From Candidatus Didemnitutus sp. (lineage in GTDB: Bacteria; Verrucomicrobiota; Verrucomicrobiia; Opitutales; Opitutaceae): a stretch of DNA of 64,000 bases. Location of the stretch: the NCBI GenBank assembly GCA_019634575.1, contig JAHCAY010000003.1:62001-126000 (forward strand), read 5' to 3'. Below, one piece after another: positions 8,197-16,179 of this stretch (positions are counted from its first letter, which is position 1; the number at the start of each line of letters is the position of its first letter). Both the position numbers and the translations under genes were made by a program. The notes beneath the pieces were generated by a model. The model was given only the letters and a program-made list of their open reading frames with translations, made no database searches and was not told where the DNA came from.

Positions 8197-9104
8197 GAGA
8201 TGCGTTGGGGCGGCGCGACCAGTCGCTCGGCGTTGCGCCAGTAGATCGCCTGCACCACGTCGTCCGGCAGCGGCAGGGACGCGAGGAACTCGTGCAACAG
8301 CGTTCCGTAGATATCCCGGCCGAAGAGCAGGCGGTCCGCGTAACGGGCGAGAAAATCCACCGCATGTCGCGGGTCGCGCCGCAGCGCGCGCAGTGCCGAG
8401 CTCGCGGAGAGATCCGCCCGAAGGTTCGCATGCCGCGCGAACAGCTCGTGCAGCCGTCCGCCGGGCGCGATTGGGCCGTCGGAGTAGACCGCGCTCTGCG
8501 TGTCCGCATCGCCGCTGATCTCGCGCCAGAACCCCGGCGCGTGGCCGACGAACACCGTTTCCGGACACGCCGCGAGCGCCCGCGACAGGTTGTCGATCGT
8601 GCCGCCATACCACTTCGACTGGAACACTCGCGCGCCTGCCTCGTTCGCGAGATAGGGCACGTCGAGATGAATCACGACCGGCATCTGCAGTCGTCCCGCC
8701 GTGCGGAAAACTTCCAGACAGCGCGGATCGTCGATCAACATTCGGAACTTCCATTCGCCACACACCCGCACGCCGTGCATGCGGTGCGCGGCCTCCAGCA
8801 GCTGCGGCGCATTGCGCCACTCGGGATGCGGACAGTAGCCGGGCACGAACCGCCCCGGATACCGCTCCGCCGCCGCCACGACCTCCCCCAGCGTGATCCC
8901 CGGATTCGTGTCGGCCGGCCCATGCAGCGCAGGATTGAGGAACTCGTGATACTCCGGCTGCTCGTCGCGCGGACCGATCAGCCACGTGAGCAACCACGCG
9001 TAGCCGATGCCGTGGGCATCCATGTCCGCCACGAGGCCACGCGCATCGCGGCCATGCCAGCAGACGTGCTGGTGGGAATCGACGAGCTGAACGGGCGCCG
9101 GCAT
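8193..9104 (-). CDS. Amidohydrolase-family protein (TIM-barrel lactonase type)
   Basis: 303-residue metal-dependent hydrolase of the amidohydrolase_2 family, which opens sugar lactones or decarboxylates small acids. Metal-binding motif HxH occurs in VDSHQHVCW at the N-terminus. VIHLDVPY, FVGHAPGFW and the late LLFGRDIYG supply further expected His and Asp ligands. I chose the ATG at 9102-9104; a GTG four codons upstream would run into site C. With three Gfo/Idh/MocA dehydrogenases around it, hydrolysis of a lactone made by one of them is the simplest role (inference). It is the first gene of the unit and has no clear ribosome binding site. Confidence 0.83.
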   Translation of the reverse strand: MPAPVQLVDSHQHVCWHGRDARGLVADMDAHGIGYAWLLTWLIGPRDEQPEYHEFLNPALHGPADTNPGITLGEVVAAAERYPGRFVPGYCPHPEWRNAPQLLEAAHRMHGVRVCGEWKFRMLIDDPRCLEVFRTAGRLQMPVVIHLDVPYLANEAGARVFQSKWYGGTIDNLSRALAACPETVFVGHAPGFWREISGDADTQSAVYSDGPIAPGGRLHELFARHANLRADLSASSALRALRRDPRHAVDFLARYADRLLFGRDIYGTLLHEFLASLPLPDDVVQAIYWRNAERLVAPPQRIS

Positions 9105-9111
9105 TGACGTA

Positions 9112-9129
9112 TGCACTGTTTAGTTACTT
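9112..9129. promoter_or_regulatory. Operator-like palindrome, site C
   Basis: The bases are TGCACTGTTTAGTTACTT. It lies in the 38-bp gap between the divergent amidohydrolase (ATG 7 bp away) and nagA (GTG 13 bp away). The GTTACTT half is identical to sites A, D and F; the other half is degenerate. One bound repressor could silence both units. Confidence 0.65.
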
Positions 9130-9142
9130 ACTGAGAGGCACC

Positions 9143-10123
9143 GTGCCCGCCAAGTCAACCCTTCAACCCGTCCCGACCGTCCTGCGGCCCGCGTTGTTCG
9201 ACCTCCAAGTCAACGGCTTCGCCGGTGTCGACTTCCAGCGGACGGACGTCAGTGCGGCCGGAATGCGCCACGCCTGCGGACGACTGCGCGCCCACGCCAC
9301 CCATCGCATCCTGCTCACGCTCATCACCGACAAGCCCGACACACTCGCTCACAAGCTGGAGCACTACGAACGCCTGCGCGTCGCCGATCCGCTGATCGCC
9401 GAAACCGTCGTCGGCTACCACCTGGAAGGCCCGTGGCTCTCACCCCACCCCGGTTTTCACGGCGCGCACCGCCCTGAACTCATGTGCCGCCCCGACGTGG
9501 CGGATTTCCACCGCCTGCACGACGCCGCGCATGGTCGCCTCCGTCTTCTCACGCTCGCTCCCGAGCTGCCTGGCAGCGACGAACTCATCGCCGCCGCCCG
9601 TGCTCGCGGCATCCACGTCTCACTCGGCCACACTGACGCGAGCGACGGCGAGATCGACCGCGCCATCGCCGCCGGCGCCCGGCTTTGCACTCACCTCGGC
9701 AACGGCGTGCCGGCCGACCTCCCGCGCCACGACAACATCATCCAACGCCTCCTAGCCCGCGACGAGCTCACCGCCTGCTTCATTCCCGACGGCATCCACC
9801 TCCCGCCGGCGGCCCTGCGGAATTTCTTCCGCGCCAAGCCCGCCGGGCAATCCATCCTCACCACCGACGCGATGGCCGCCGCTGGCGCGCCGCCGGGGGT
9901 CTACACTCTCGCCCACATCGAGACCGAAGTCGGCGCCGATGGCATCGTGCGCGAGCGCGGTCGCCGCAACTTCGCCGGCTCGGCGCTCACGCTCGAACGC
10001 GGCGTCGCGCATGCCGCCGGGTGGCTTGGACTCGGAATCGACCAAGCCTGGGCGCTCGCCTCCACGGCGGTGGCGAAGCGGTTCGACATTGTCCTGCCCC
10101 TCATTCCCGTTTTCGCCGAATGA
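9143..10123 (+). CDS. nagA: N-acetylglucosamine-6-phosphate deacetylase, short form
   Basis: Removes acetate from N-acetylhexosamine 6-phosphate in the cytoplasm. I chose the GTG at 9143 because GAGAGG lies just upstream; the product is 326 residues against about 380 for classical NagA. The barrel begins almost at once (LRPALFDLQVNGFAGVDF), so the N-terminal half of the usual beta-sandwich domain is missing. The metal glutamate is in YHLEGPWLS, with histidines in SLGHTDA and CTHLGNGVP. The catalytic aspartate is in ILTTDAMAAAG. The normal THLFNAM motif is replaced by THLGNGV, which may alter specificity. It overlaps the next gene by four bases (ATGA). Confidence 0.87.
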   Translation: MPAKSTLQPVPTVLRPALFDLQVNGFAGVDFQRTDVSAAGMRHACGRLRAHATHRILLTLITDKPDTLAHKLEHYERLRVADPLIAETVVGYHLEGPWLSPHPGFHGAHRPELMCRPDVADFHRLHDAAHGRLRLLTLAPELPGSDELIAAARARGIHVSLGHTDASDGEIDRAIAAGARLCTHLGNGVPADLPRHDNIIQRLLARDELTACFIPDGIHLPPAALRNFFRAKPAGQSILTTDAMAAAGAPPGVYTLAHIETEVGADGIVRERGRRNFAGSALTLERGVAHAAGWLGLGIDQAWALASTAVAKRFDIVLPLIPVFAE

Positions 10124-10917
10124 CCGTCCCTTCCTCGCCCCGCACTTTCCACCACGAAGGCGTCGCCGTGGAAATCCACGCCCAGCGCGCGGCGCTGGGG
10201 CAATCCGCCGCGCGCGCCGCCGCCGCCACGCTGCGTGCCGCAGTCGGGCGTCACGGGGCCGCCCGCGCCATCTTCGCCTGTGCGCCCTCGCAAGATCCGC
10301 TCCTTGCCGCCCTGACGGCCGACGCGTCGCTCCCGTGGGATCGCATCACGGTCTTCCACATGGACGAATATGTCGGCCTTCCCGCCACGCATCCCGCGAG
10401 CTTCCGGCACTACCTGCGCGAGCACCTGCTCCATCGCGTTCAGCCGTTGCGCGTGGAGGAGATTGCCGGCGACGCCACCGACGCCGAGGCCGAGTGCCAC
10501 CGCTACGCCGCGCTCCTCCAGGCCGGCCCGATCGATCTCGTTTGCCTCGGCATCGGCGAAAATGGCCACCTCGCCTTCAACGATCCGCCGGTGGCGGACT
10601 TTGCCGACACGCGCACCGTGAAACCCGTCGCCCTCGACGCGGCCTGCCGTGTGCAACAGGTCGCCGACGGCTGCTTCCCCGCGCTGAGCGACGTGCCGCG
10701 ACACGCCTTGACGCTCACCATTCCCGCGTTGCTCCGCGGTGCGCGGCTCGTCTGCTGCGTCCCCGGCGAGCGCAAGGCTGCCGCCGTGGCCGCGGCGCTC
10801 TGTGGACCGATCGCTACGAGTTGCCCCGCCTCCATCCTGCGCCGGCACCCGGCGGTCGCGCTTTACCTCGACGAACCCTCCGCGGCGCTACTGCCCGCCG
10901 GCTTCGCCCGTTCATGA
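10120..10917 (+). CDS. nagB: Glucosamine-6-phosphate deaminase-like protein
   Basis: 265-residue cytoplasmic enzyme of the NagB/6-phosphogluconolactonase superfamily, expected to convert the deacetylated hexosamine 6-phosphate into a keto-hexose phosphate plus ammonia. ITVFHMDEYVGL carries the catalytic aspartate of the DEY motif. The second active-site loop is LGIGENGHLAFNDPP: histidine is kept, but relative to E. coli NagB the aspartate two before it is Asn and the following Glu is Asp. Its position, translationally coupled after nagA and before a sugar isomerase, supports a catabolic deaminase. GalN-6-P isomerase/deaminase activity is an alternative. Confidence 0.85.
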   Translation: MTVPSSPRTFHHEGVAVEIHAQRAALGQSAARAAAATLRAAVGRHGAARAIFACAPSQDPLLAALTADASLPWDRITVFHMDEYVGLPATHPASFRHYLREHLLHRVQPLRVEEIAGDATDAEAECHRYAALLQAGPIDLVCLGIGENGHLAFNDPPVADFADTRTVKPVALDAACRVQQVADGCFPALSDVPRHALTLTIPALLRGARLVCCVPGERKAAAVAAALCGPIATSCPASILRRHPAVALYLDEPSAALLPAGFARS

Positions 10918-11792
10918 TACGTTTCCCGGAATCGTTCGCCTTCATCACCGACGAAGTTTCGCAGGACCCGCGCGACGCCGTGCGTTTCGCGGCCCGGCAC
11001 GACCTCACGCAAGTGGAGCTGCGCAGCGCGTTCGGTCGGCAGTTCCGCGAGCTGACCGACACCGACGTCGCCGAGCTCAAAAAGCGCTTTGCCGACGCCG
11101 GCCTCACGGTGGTCGCGTGCGACACGCCGGTGTTCAAATGCGCGCTGGGCGATGTCGCCGCACTCCGGGTCCATCGGGAGCTCTTCCGCCGCAGCATCGA
11201 AATCGCCCAAACCCTCGACGCGCCGCTGCTGCGCGTCTTCACCTTTTTGCGCGACAAGCGGGCGCTGTCCGACGCGCGCACTCGGGAAATCGCCGAGCAT
11301 CTCAACCAGCTGGCCGAACAGCTCCCTCCGCGCATGGCGCTGGGGGTTGAGAACGAGGCCTCGTGCCAGGTCGCGACGGCCGCGGAGACCGCCCGCCTGT
11401 TCGAACTCCTGCCATCGCCGCGCATCGGCATCGTCTGGGATCCGTGCAACGTCCTCTACGTCCCCGGACCGCCGTCGTCGATCCACGAGGGTTTTGCCGC
11501 CATCGCTCCGCGTGTGATTCACGTTCACGCCAAGGACGCCGCGCGAGCCGGTGCCACCGCGGTGGCCGCGCCGCTCGGCACTGGCGACGTCGATTGGCCT
11601 GGTGAATTTCGCGCGCTCACCGCTGCCGGCTACGACGGACCCGTCTCGCTCGAGACGCATTGGCGGCAGACGGCTCTGGCCGAAAGCGCACTGCACCTGC
11701 CCGGCGGCTTCGCATTTTCACACGGCGGCGCCGCTGCCAGCGAAGCGTGCCTGCGCGCCCTGCCCGCACTGCTGTCTCAGGGCGCGACGTAG
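10914..11792 (+). CDS. Sugar phosphate isomerase/epimerase-like TIM-barrel protein
   Basis: 292-residue member of the AP-endonuclease-2/xylose-isomerase-like TIM barrel family, which moves carbonyl groups or epimerises sugars with a divalent metal. Metal-ligand positions are visible in LGVENEASC, GIVWDPCNV, VIHVHAKDA and VSLETHW. Its ATG overlaps the nagB stop, so nagA, nagB and this gene form one tight unit. The 3' end overlaps the convergent transporter gene by 16 bp. A role on the ketosugar generated by the dehydrogenases or deaminase of this cluster is likely but unproven. Confidence 0.83.
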   Translation: MIRFPESFAFITDEVSQDPRDAVRFAARHDLTQVELRSAFGRQFRELTDTDVAELKKRFADAGLTVVACDTPVFKCALGDVAALRVHRELFRRSIEIAQTLDAPLLRVFTFLRDKRALSDARTREIAEHLNQLAEQLPPRMALGVENEASCQVATAAETARLFELLPSPRIGIVWDPCNVLYVPGPPSSIHEGFAAIAPRVIHVHAKDAARAGATAVAAPLGTGDVDWPGEFRALTAAGYDGPVSLETHWRQTALAESALHLPGGFAFSHGGAAASEACLRALPALLSQGAT

Positions 11793-13153
11793 TTGTTCAA
11801 CCCGCCGTAGCGGCGCATGCGCGCCCAGATCCACAGCAGCACCGCGAACGCGAAAAACGACCCCACGCTCGCCGCGAGGTAGATGTAGCGGTATTGGTGC
11901 CCGTAGGCGTCGAAGAACCACCCGCACACCGGCCCCGTGAGCGACAGCCCGAACAGCCGCACCATCGACGACGCGCCGTAGTGCTGCGCGAAGCTCTCCT
12001 TCGGCAGCACGATCGGATTGAGCGCCGTGCTGGCGGTCACGACCGCTCCCGCGCTCGAGCCGCCAAAAACCACCACCCACCAGTAAACCTCCACGTCGCG
12101 CACGCAGAGGAAAACCCAGAGCGCGAGCGCGGCGTAGATCACGAGCGCCACCGCCGTCACACGCACCGCGTGGAACTTGTCGACCAGCCAGCCGATCGGA
12201 AACGCCAGCACGAACGAGAGGGACATCTGCAACGCCGCCGCCTCGCCGTAGCGCGTCATCGTGAGGCCGATCGCCTTGGCGAAAAAGAGGCCGAACAGTG
12301 TCAGCGGCTCCATCGCCACCGCGATCAACGCGACAAACACGTAATACCAGACGTAGTAGCCCTGCCGAAAACATTCGCGCAGATAGGTCGCCAGCGGGGC
12401 AAGCGGACCTGCGGTTGCGACGCGCGGCGGCGGAGGTGGATAGCCACCTTCCTTGATTTTCAGACACATCGCCGTGAAACAGACGCCGTAGAACAGTCCG
12501 ACGCTGCAGAAGATCTCGCGGAAATACTGCTCCGCATGCCCGAGGATGAAGTAGTTGAAGACAATACCATCGACGAACGTCACCATCCGAAACAGCGCGA
12601 TGAATCGCCCCATCACCGCCTTCGGCACCACGTCGTTGAACAGCGCGTAGAAGATCGCGTTGCAGACGTTCGACGCGATCTCGAACACCATCCAGCAGGT
12701 GCTGATCACCACGATGATGCTGGTCGTCTCGCTCACTCCGAAACCCGCGAGCGCCGCGTGCAACGCGCGGCCGAGCGGCAGGCTGAAGCCAAGTCCCAGC
12801 ATCGCGACCACGATGAACGGCGTCGGCCAGAGCAGAAACGGAATGCGCCGCCCGCGCGGCCCGCGGTGGCGGTCGCTCGCATAGCTCACGATCGGCACCA
12901 GCAGCACGGCGAGGATCTGTGGCACAAAGCCCATCATCGTCCCGATCACGAGGTCCGGCGCCGCAACCGACTTGAAGAGCAGCTTCAACGTCGGCTTCAC
13001 CGAGCGGTCCTTCAGGAAATAGGCGAAGTCGCCCCACAGCAGCCAGCAGAACAACACGATCAACGCACCCATCGTATAGGTGAGCGTGCCGACGCGCCAG
13101 GTCCGCCGGCCGCCCGACGCCGCGCCCGGCCCGGAAGTCTCCGGCACATTCAT
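11777..13153 (-). CDS. MFS/GPH-type sugar transporter
   Basis: 458-residue inner-membrane carrier with about 12 hydrophobic helices. The loop SYASDRHRGPRGRRIPFL is the MFS motif-A region in the form found in GPH- and SLC45-like sugar transporters. A central proline-rich loop (GGYPPPPPR) separates the two halves. I chose the ATG at 13153 (MNVPETSG) because the upstream extension to 13258 is arginine-rich and low in complexity and would contain site D. It is a single-gene unit and probably imports the oligosaccharide or amino sugar handled by the cluster. Confidence 0.85.
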   Translation of the reverse strand: MNVPETSGPGAASGGRRTWRVGTLTYTMGALIVLFCWLLWGDFAYFLKDRSVKPTLKLLFKSVAAPDLVIGTMMGFVPQILAVLLVPIVSYASDRHRGPRGRRIPFLLWPTPFIVVAMLGLGFSLPLGRALHAALAGFGVSETTSIIVVISTCWMVFEIASNVCNAIFYALFNDVVPKAVMGRFIALFRMVTFVDGIVFNYFILGHAEQYFREIFCSVGLFYGVCFTAMCLKIKEGGYPPPPPRVATAGPLAPLATYLRECFRQGYYVWYYVFVALIAVAMEPLTLFGLFFAKAIGLTMTRYGEAAALQMSLSFVLAFPIGWLVDKFHAVRVTAVALVIYAALALWVFLCVRDVEVYWWVVVFGGSSAGAVVTASTALNPIVLPKESFAQHYGASSMVRLFGLSLTGPVCGWFFDAYGHQYRYIYLAASVGSFFAFAVLLWIWARMRRYGGLNNYVAP

Positions 13154-13236
13154 GAGGGAAGGATCGGCGCGGCCATGCGGGGGAGGAGGTCCGCCGCGCC
13201 CGCGCGGAGAACCGGTCCGGCGGCATCGCCGCCGTA

Positions 13237-13254
13237 TGAACCACTCAGTTACTT
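13237..13254. promoter_or_regulatory. Operator-like palindrome, site D
   Basis: The bases are TGAACCACTCAGTTACTT. The site is 83 bp upstream of the chosen transporter ATG, in the 137-bp gap after the TetR stop. The TGAACCA half matches site B exactly. Its spacing suggests a conventional promoter operator for the transporter gene. Confidence 0.65.
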
Positions 13255-13290
13255 GCATGGCGCGGAGTCAACCCCCGACGCCGCCCCGGC

Positions 13291-13947
13291 TCACTTTCCC
13301 TTGCCGCCAGTGAGCATGCCGTTGAAGACGAGATCGATCGCCTGCGCGAGGCGCAGCTCGCGGTATTGCGGGCTGTCGAGATCGAGTTCGAAGCTCTTCG
13401 CCAGCGAATAGTGGTTTGAATAATAGATGAAGCAGAGACCGGTGAAATTCACCAGCAGGTGCTTGATGTTGCGCGGCTGGCGGAAGAGCCCCTGCGCCAC
13501 GCCCTCCTCGATGATGGCGCGGAAGCGTTCGATGAACGGATTCTTGCTTACTCGCGCCGCCTCGCGCGCGATGTGCCGGCCGTGCTCAAGGTTTTCCCAG
13601 AGCAGCATGCGCACAAATTCGGGATTCTCGTCGAGGAACTTGAAGTTCGCTGCCAGCAGGTGGCGCAGTTTCTCGTCCGGCCGCGCACTGGCCTCGACCG
13701 CCTTGAACTCGACCTGCTCGAGCCGGTTGAACACCTCGACCAGCGCCGCGAGGTAGATGTCGTTCTTGCTGCCGAAATAGTGGTAAACCATCCGCTTGTT
13801 CGACTTCGCGCGCGCGACGATCTCATCCACGGAGACACCGTGATAGCCCTTGTCCGAGAACAGACGGATGGCGGCTTGCAGCAGTCGGCGCTTCGTCCGG
13901 TCGGGGTTGCGACGGCGCACAGGTTTGGGGGCGGCGGTGGAACTCAT
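13291..13947 (-). CDS. TetR/AcrR-family transcriptional regulator
   Basis: 218-residue dimeric DNA-binding protein. The N-terminal HTH spans about residues 20-65: LLQAAIRLFSDKGYHGVSV, then DEIVARAKSNKRMVYHYF and the typical GSKNDIYLAAL. The C-terminal ligand domain (about 75-218) is alpha-helical and has LLWENLEHG and LLVNFTGLCFIYY. I used the ATG at 13947 (MSSTAAP), which leaves a basic arm before the HTH. It is the only regulator among genes flanked by sites A-F, and it could be transcribed by read-through from site E, giving autoregulation. It is therefore the best candidate binder of the palindrome (inference). The ligand is probably a pathway sugar. Confidence 0.9.
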   Translation of the reverse strand: MSSTAAPKPVRRRNPDRTKRRLLQAAIRLFSDKGYHGVSVDEIVARAKSNKRMVYHYFGSKNDIYLAALVEVFNRLEQVEFKAVEASARPDEKLRHLLAANFKFLDENPEFVRMLLWENLEHGRHIAREAARVSKNPFIERFRAIIEEGVAQGLFRQPRNIKHLLVNFTGLCFIYYSNHYSLAKSFELDLDSPQYRELRLAQAIDLVFNGMLTGGKGK

Positions 13948-14008
13948 CGGAGTGCTATCGAATGCAAAGACTTCCACGGGGGGCAATTCTCGATTACGCC
14001 GCCGGCAC

Positions 14009-15055
14009 CTAATCAAGCCACCGGGAAAGGTTCCGCCGCACGAAATCGTCGTCGACCAGCCAAGCGTGCTCGCGCGCCACGCGATCGAGTTCCGCCGCCT
14101 GCCCGGGCGAGAGCTGCTCGTGCGGATTCAGGCAGGCGGTGGTCTCGAAGATACCTTGACGGCGAAGAATCTCATGGATGCCGGGAATGCATCCGGCAAA
14201 GCCATGCGCCGGGTCGAAAACCGCCGCGTTCGCGTCCGTCAGCGCCGCGTTCCGACGCAACCACTGGGCACCTATCCTGCCGGTGCGGCGCGCCCGCTTG
14301 ATCTCCGCAAGGAGAGCCACCGCGCGCTCCGTCCACACGCCCCACTGACCGAGCAACCCACCGACGATGTAGCGCGGACGCTCTGCCGGACCGAAGGGCG
14401 TGAGCAAATCGGTAATGATATTGTCATCGTTGCCGGTGTAGAGCGCGACATCCTCGCGCCCGCTGTCGATCACGGCGCGGACGACATCGAGCGTCTGGTA
14501 GCGGTTGAACGGCGCGATCTTGATCGCGACGACGTTTTCGATCTCCGCGAACTCGCGCCAGAAACGATAGCTCAACAACCGCCCGCCCACCGACGGCTGC
14601 AGGTAGAAACCGATGATCGGCAGCGTGCGCGAGACCGACCGGCAGTGCCGCACGATCTCCTTTTCCGTGGCGGTCTTCCACACCCCGAGCGAGAGCAATC
14701 CGGCATCGTAGCCGAGCGAGCCGGCGAGCTCGGCCTCGGTGCGCGCCTGCGGCGTGAGCCCGCACAAGCCCGCGATCTTCACCAACGGCTGGCCCAGACG
14801 CCGCGGCCACTTTCCCATCGTTTCCGCCGCCAGCCGCAACACCGGTTCGTAGAGACCATGCTTCGGCTCGCGAATTTCGAACTGCGTCGAGTGCACGCCC
14901 ACCGCGACGCCGCCGACCCCTGCGTCGAGGTAGTAGCGCAACACGGCGCGTTGCCGTCGCTCCGACCAACGACGGCGCCGGTCGAGGGCGAGAGGCAGCG
15001 CGGGAATGGCCTGCCCGGCGAGCAGATGAGCGCGAACGGCGGCGATCGAGTCCAT
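14009..15055 (-). CDS. Dihydrodipicolinate synthase/N-acetylneuraminate lyase-family aldolase
   Basis: 348-residue class I aldolase-fold protein. The Schiff-base lysine is in VVAIKIAPFNR and the conserved tyrosine of the family in IGFYLQPSVGG; ALYTGNDD follows as the next barrel strand. The length is about 50 residues above DapA, because of a longer C-terminus. The ATG at 15055 comes two bases after the stop of the epimerase gene, so these two are one transcript. In this catabolic setting it would split or form a keto-deoxy sugar acid rather than make lysine precursors (inference). Confidence 0.86.
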   Translation of the reverse strand: MDSIAAVRAHLLAGQAIPALPLALDRRRRWSERRQRAVLRYYLDAGVGGVAVGVHSTQFEIREPKHGLYEPVLRLAAETMGKWPRRLGQPLVKIAGLCGLTPQARTEAELAGSLGYDAGLLSLGVWKTATEKEIVRHCRSVSRTLPIIGFYLQPSVGGRLLSYRFWREFAEIENVVAIKIAPFNRYQTLDVVRAVIDSGREDVALYTGNDDNIITDLLTPFGPAERPRYIVGGLLGQWGVWTERAVALLAEIKRARRTGRIGAQWLRRNAALTDANAAVFDPAHGFAGCIPGIHEILRRQGIFETTACLNPHEQLSPGQAAELDRVAREHAWLVDDDFVRRNLSRWLD

Positions 15056-15057
15056 CG

Positions 15058-16113
15058 TCAGAATTGTCCGTCGCGCTTCTCGAAGCCAGTCGGCTTGCGC
15101 CACGTGTCGCCGCCGTTCTGAATCCACGCCGCCACATCGCCCACCATCGCGTCGATGTCGTGCGCTGGACGGCCGAAGCGCCGGTGCGATTCGCTGGCAT
15201 CGCTCAGCCACGCCGTGGGGCTCTCCTGCCCGACAACGATCGGCTTCACTCCGAAGACCCGGCCGAATTTCTCCGCCAGGCTCCGCACGCTGTGCGTCTC
15301 AGCCCCCGTGATGTTGATCGGCACCGGAGGATTTCCCGCGAGCGCGGTGGACTGGATGATTTGCGACACCGCATCGCGCTGCCAGATGACGTTCACGTAA
15401 CCCATAGTCACGTCCACCGGCTCGCGCTGGAAAACCTTCGTCGCGATGTCGAGCAGCACGCCGTAGCGGTATTCGACCGAATAGTTCAACCGCACCAGGA
15501 CCACCCGCGCGTTCGGGCTCCGGCGCGCGACTTCCGCGAACGCGTGCTCGCGCCGCAGGCACGACTCCGCATACGCGCCGACCGGCGCCGTGGGCGTGGA
15601 CTCATTGGCGCCGCCGGAGCGAAAGTCGACGAACGGATAGACGCATCCCGTCGAGAAGGCCACGATCAGCGAGTGCGCGTAACGCTCCGCCACGAGCCGG
15701 GGCATGATGACGTTCATCGCCTCGAGCAGACCCGGCGAGTCGGACGTGCCGAACTTCACGCCTGCCAGAAAGAACACCGTGGGCGCGTCCGGCAGCTTCG
15801 CCACCTCGGCCTGCACCGAGAGATCGGCGGCGATCGTCTCGACACCGTTGACCGCGAAGGTCTCGCGGTCGCGCAGCGTCTTGAAACGCGACACCGCCAC
15901 CACGCGCAGATCGCGCCCGCTTTGTTGCGCAGCCGCGCGCAGCATGAGACACAGGTGGAGGCCGATCTTGCCGCCAGCTCCGAGCACGAGAACCGGCCCG
16001 TTCAACGCGGCCATGGCGCGAGCCACGCCGGCATCGGGGTGTGAGAGGGAGAGGTCGACACTGCTCGGGTCCGCGGGGGGCCGGCGCAGTCCAATCGCGG
16101 ACAAGTCTGCCAT
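15058..16113 (-). CDS. NAD-dependent epimerase/dehydratase-family protein (extended SDR-like)
   Basis: 351-residue protein. A Rossmann glycine motif GAGGKIGLHL is preceded by an N-terminal extension of about 38 residues. VFFLAGVKFG and AFSTGCVYPF match SDR core strands. At the place of the usual YxxxK catalytic pair the sequence is GAYAESCLRRE, so the tyrosine is kept and the lysine is Cys. The C-terminal sugar-binding region includes MGYVNVIWQRDAV and INITGAETHSVR. It is the first gene of the minus unit at site E, with no ribosome binding site and only seven bases between the operator and ATG. The reaction is uncertain; oxidation or dehydration of a sugar acid ahead of the aldolase would fit. 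Confidence 0.83.
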   Translation of the reverse strand: MADLSAIGLRRPPADPSSVDLSLSHPDAGVARAMAALNGPVLVLGAGGKIGLHLCLMLRAAAQQSGRDLRVVAVSRFKTLRDRETFAVNGVETIAADLSVQAEVAKLPDAPTVFFLAGVKFGTSDSPGLLEAMNVIMPRLVAERYAHSLIVAFSTGCVYPFVDFRSGGANESTPTAPVGAYAESCLRREHAFAEVARRSPNARVVLVRLNYSVEYRYGVLLDIATKVFQREPVDVTMGYVNVIWQRDAVSQIIQSTALAGNPPVPINITGAETHSVRSLAEKFGRVFGVKPIVVGQESPTAWLSDASESHRRFGRPAHDIDAMVGDVAAWIQNGGDTWRKPTGFEKRDGQF

Positions 16114-16120
16114 AATTTAA

Positions 16121-16138
16121 GTATCCGCACGGTTACTA
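16121..16138. promoter_or_regulatory. Operator-like palindrome, site E
   Basis: The bases are GTATCCGCACGGTTACTA. It sits in the 66-bp divergent gap, seven bp from the epimerase ATG and 41 bp from the M20 ATG. It keeps GGTTACT and the paired CC, and could control both units. Confidence 0.62.
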
Positions 16139-16179
16139 AGCGATTGACCCGGCGCAAGCCTTATTTGAACTTCCTCGTC

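Noticed and set aside
13154..13258. Longer N-terminus for the sugar transporter starting at 13258
   Set aside because: It would add 35 Arg/Pro/Gly-rich residues without membrane character and would contain operator site D.
14009..15055. DHDPS-like gene as lysine-pathway dapA
   Set aside because: The protein is about 50 residues longer than DapA and is coupled to a sugar epimerase within a sugar regulon, so a sugar-acid aldolase role is favoured.
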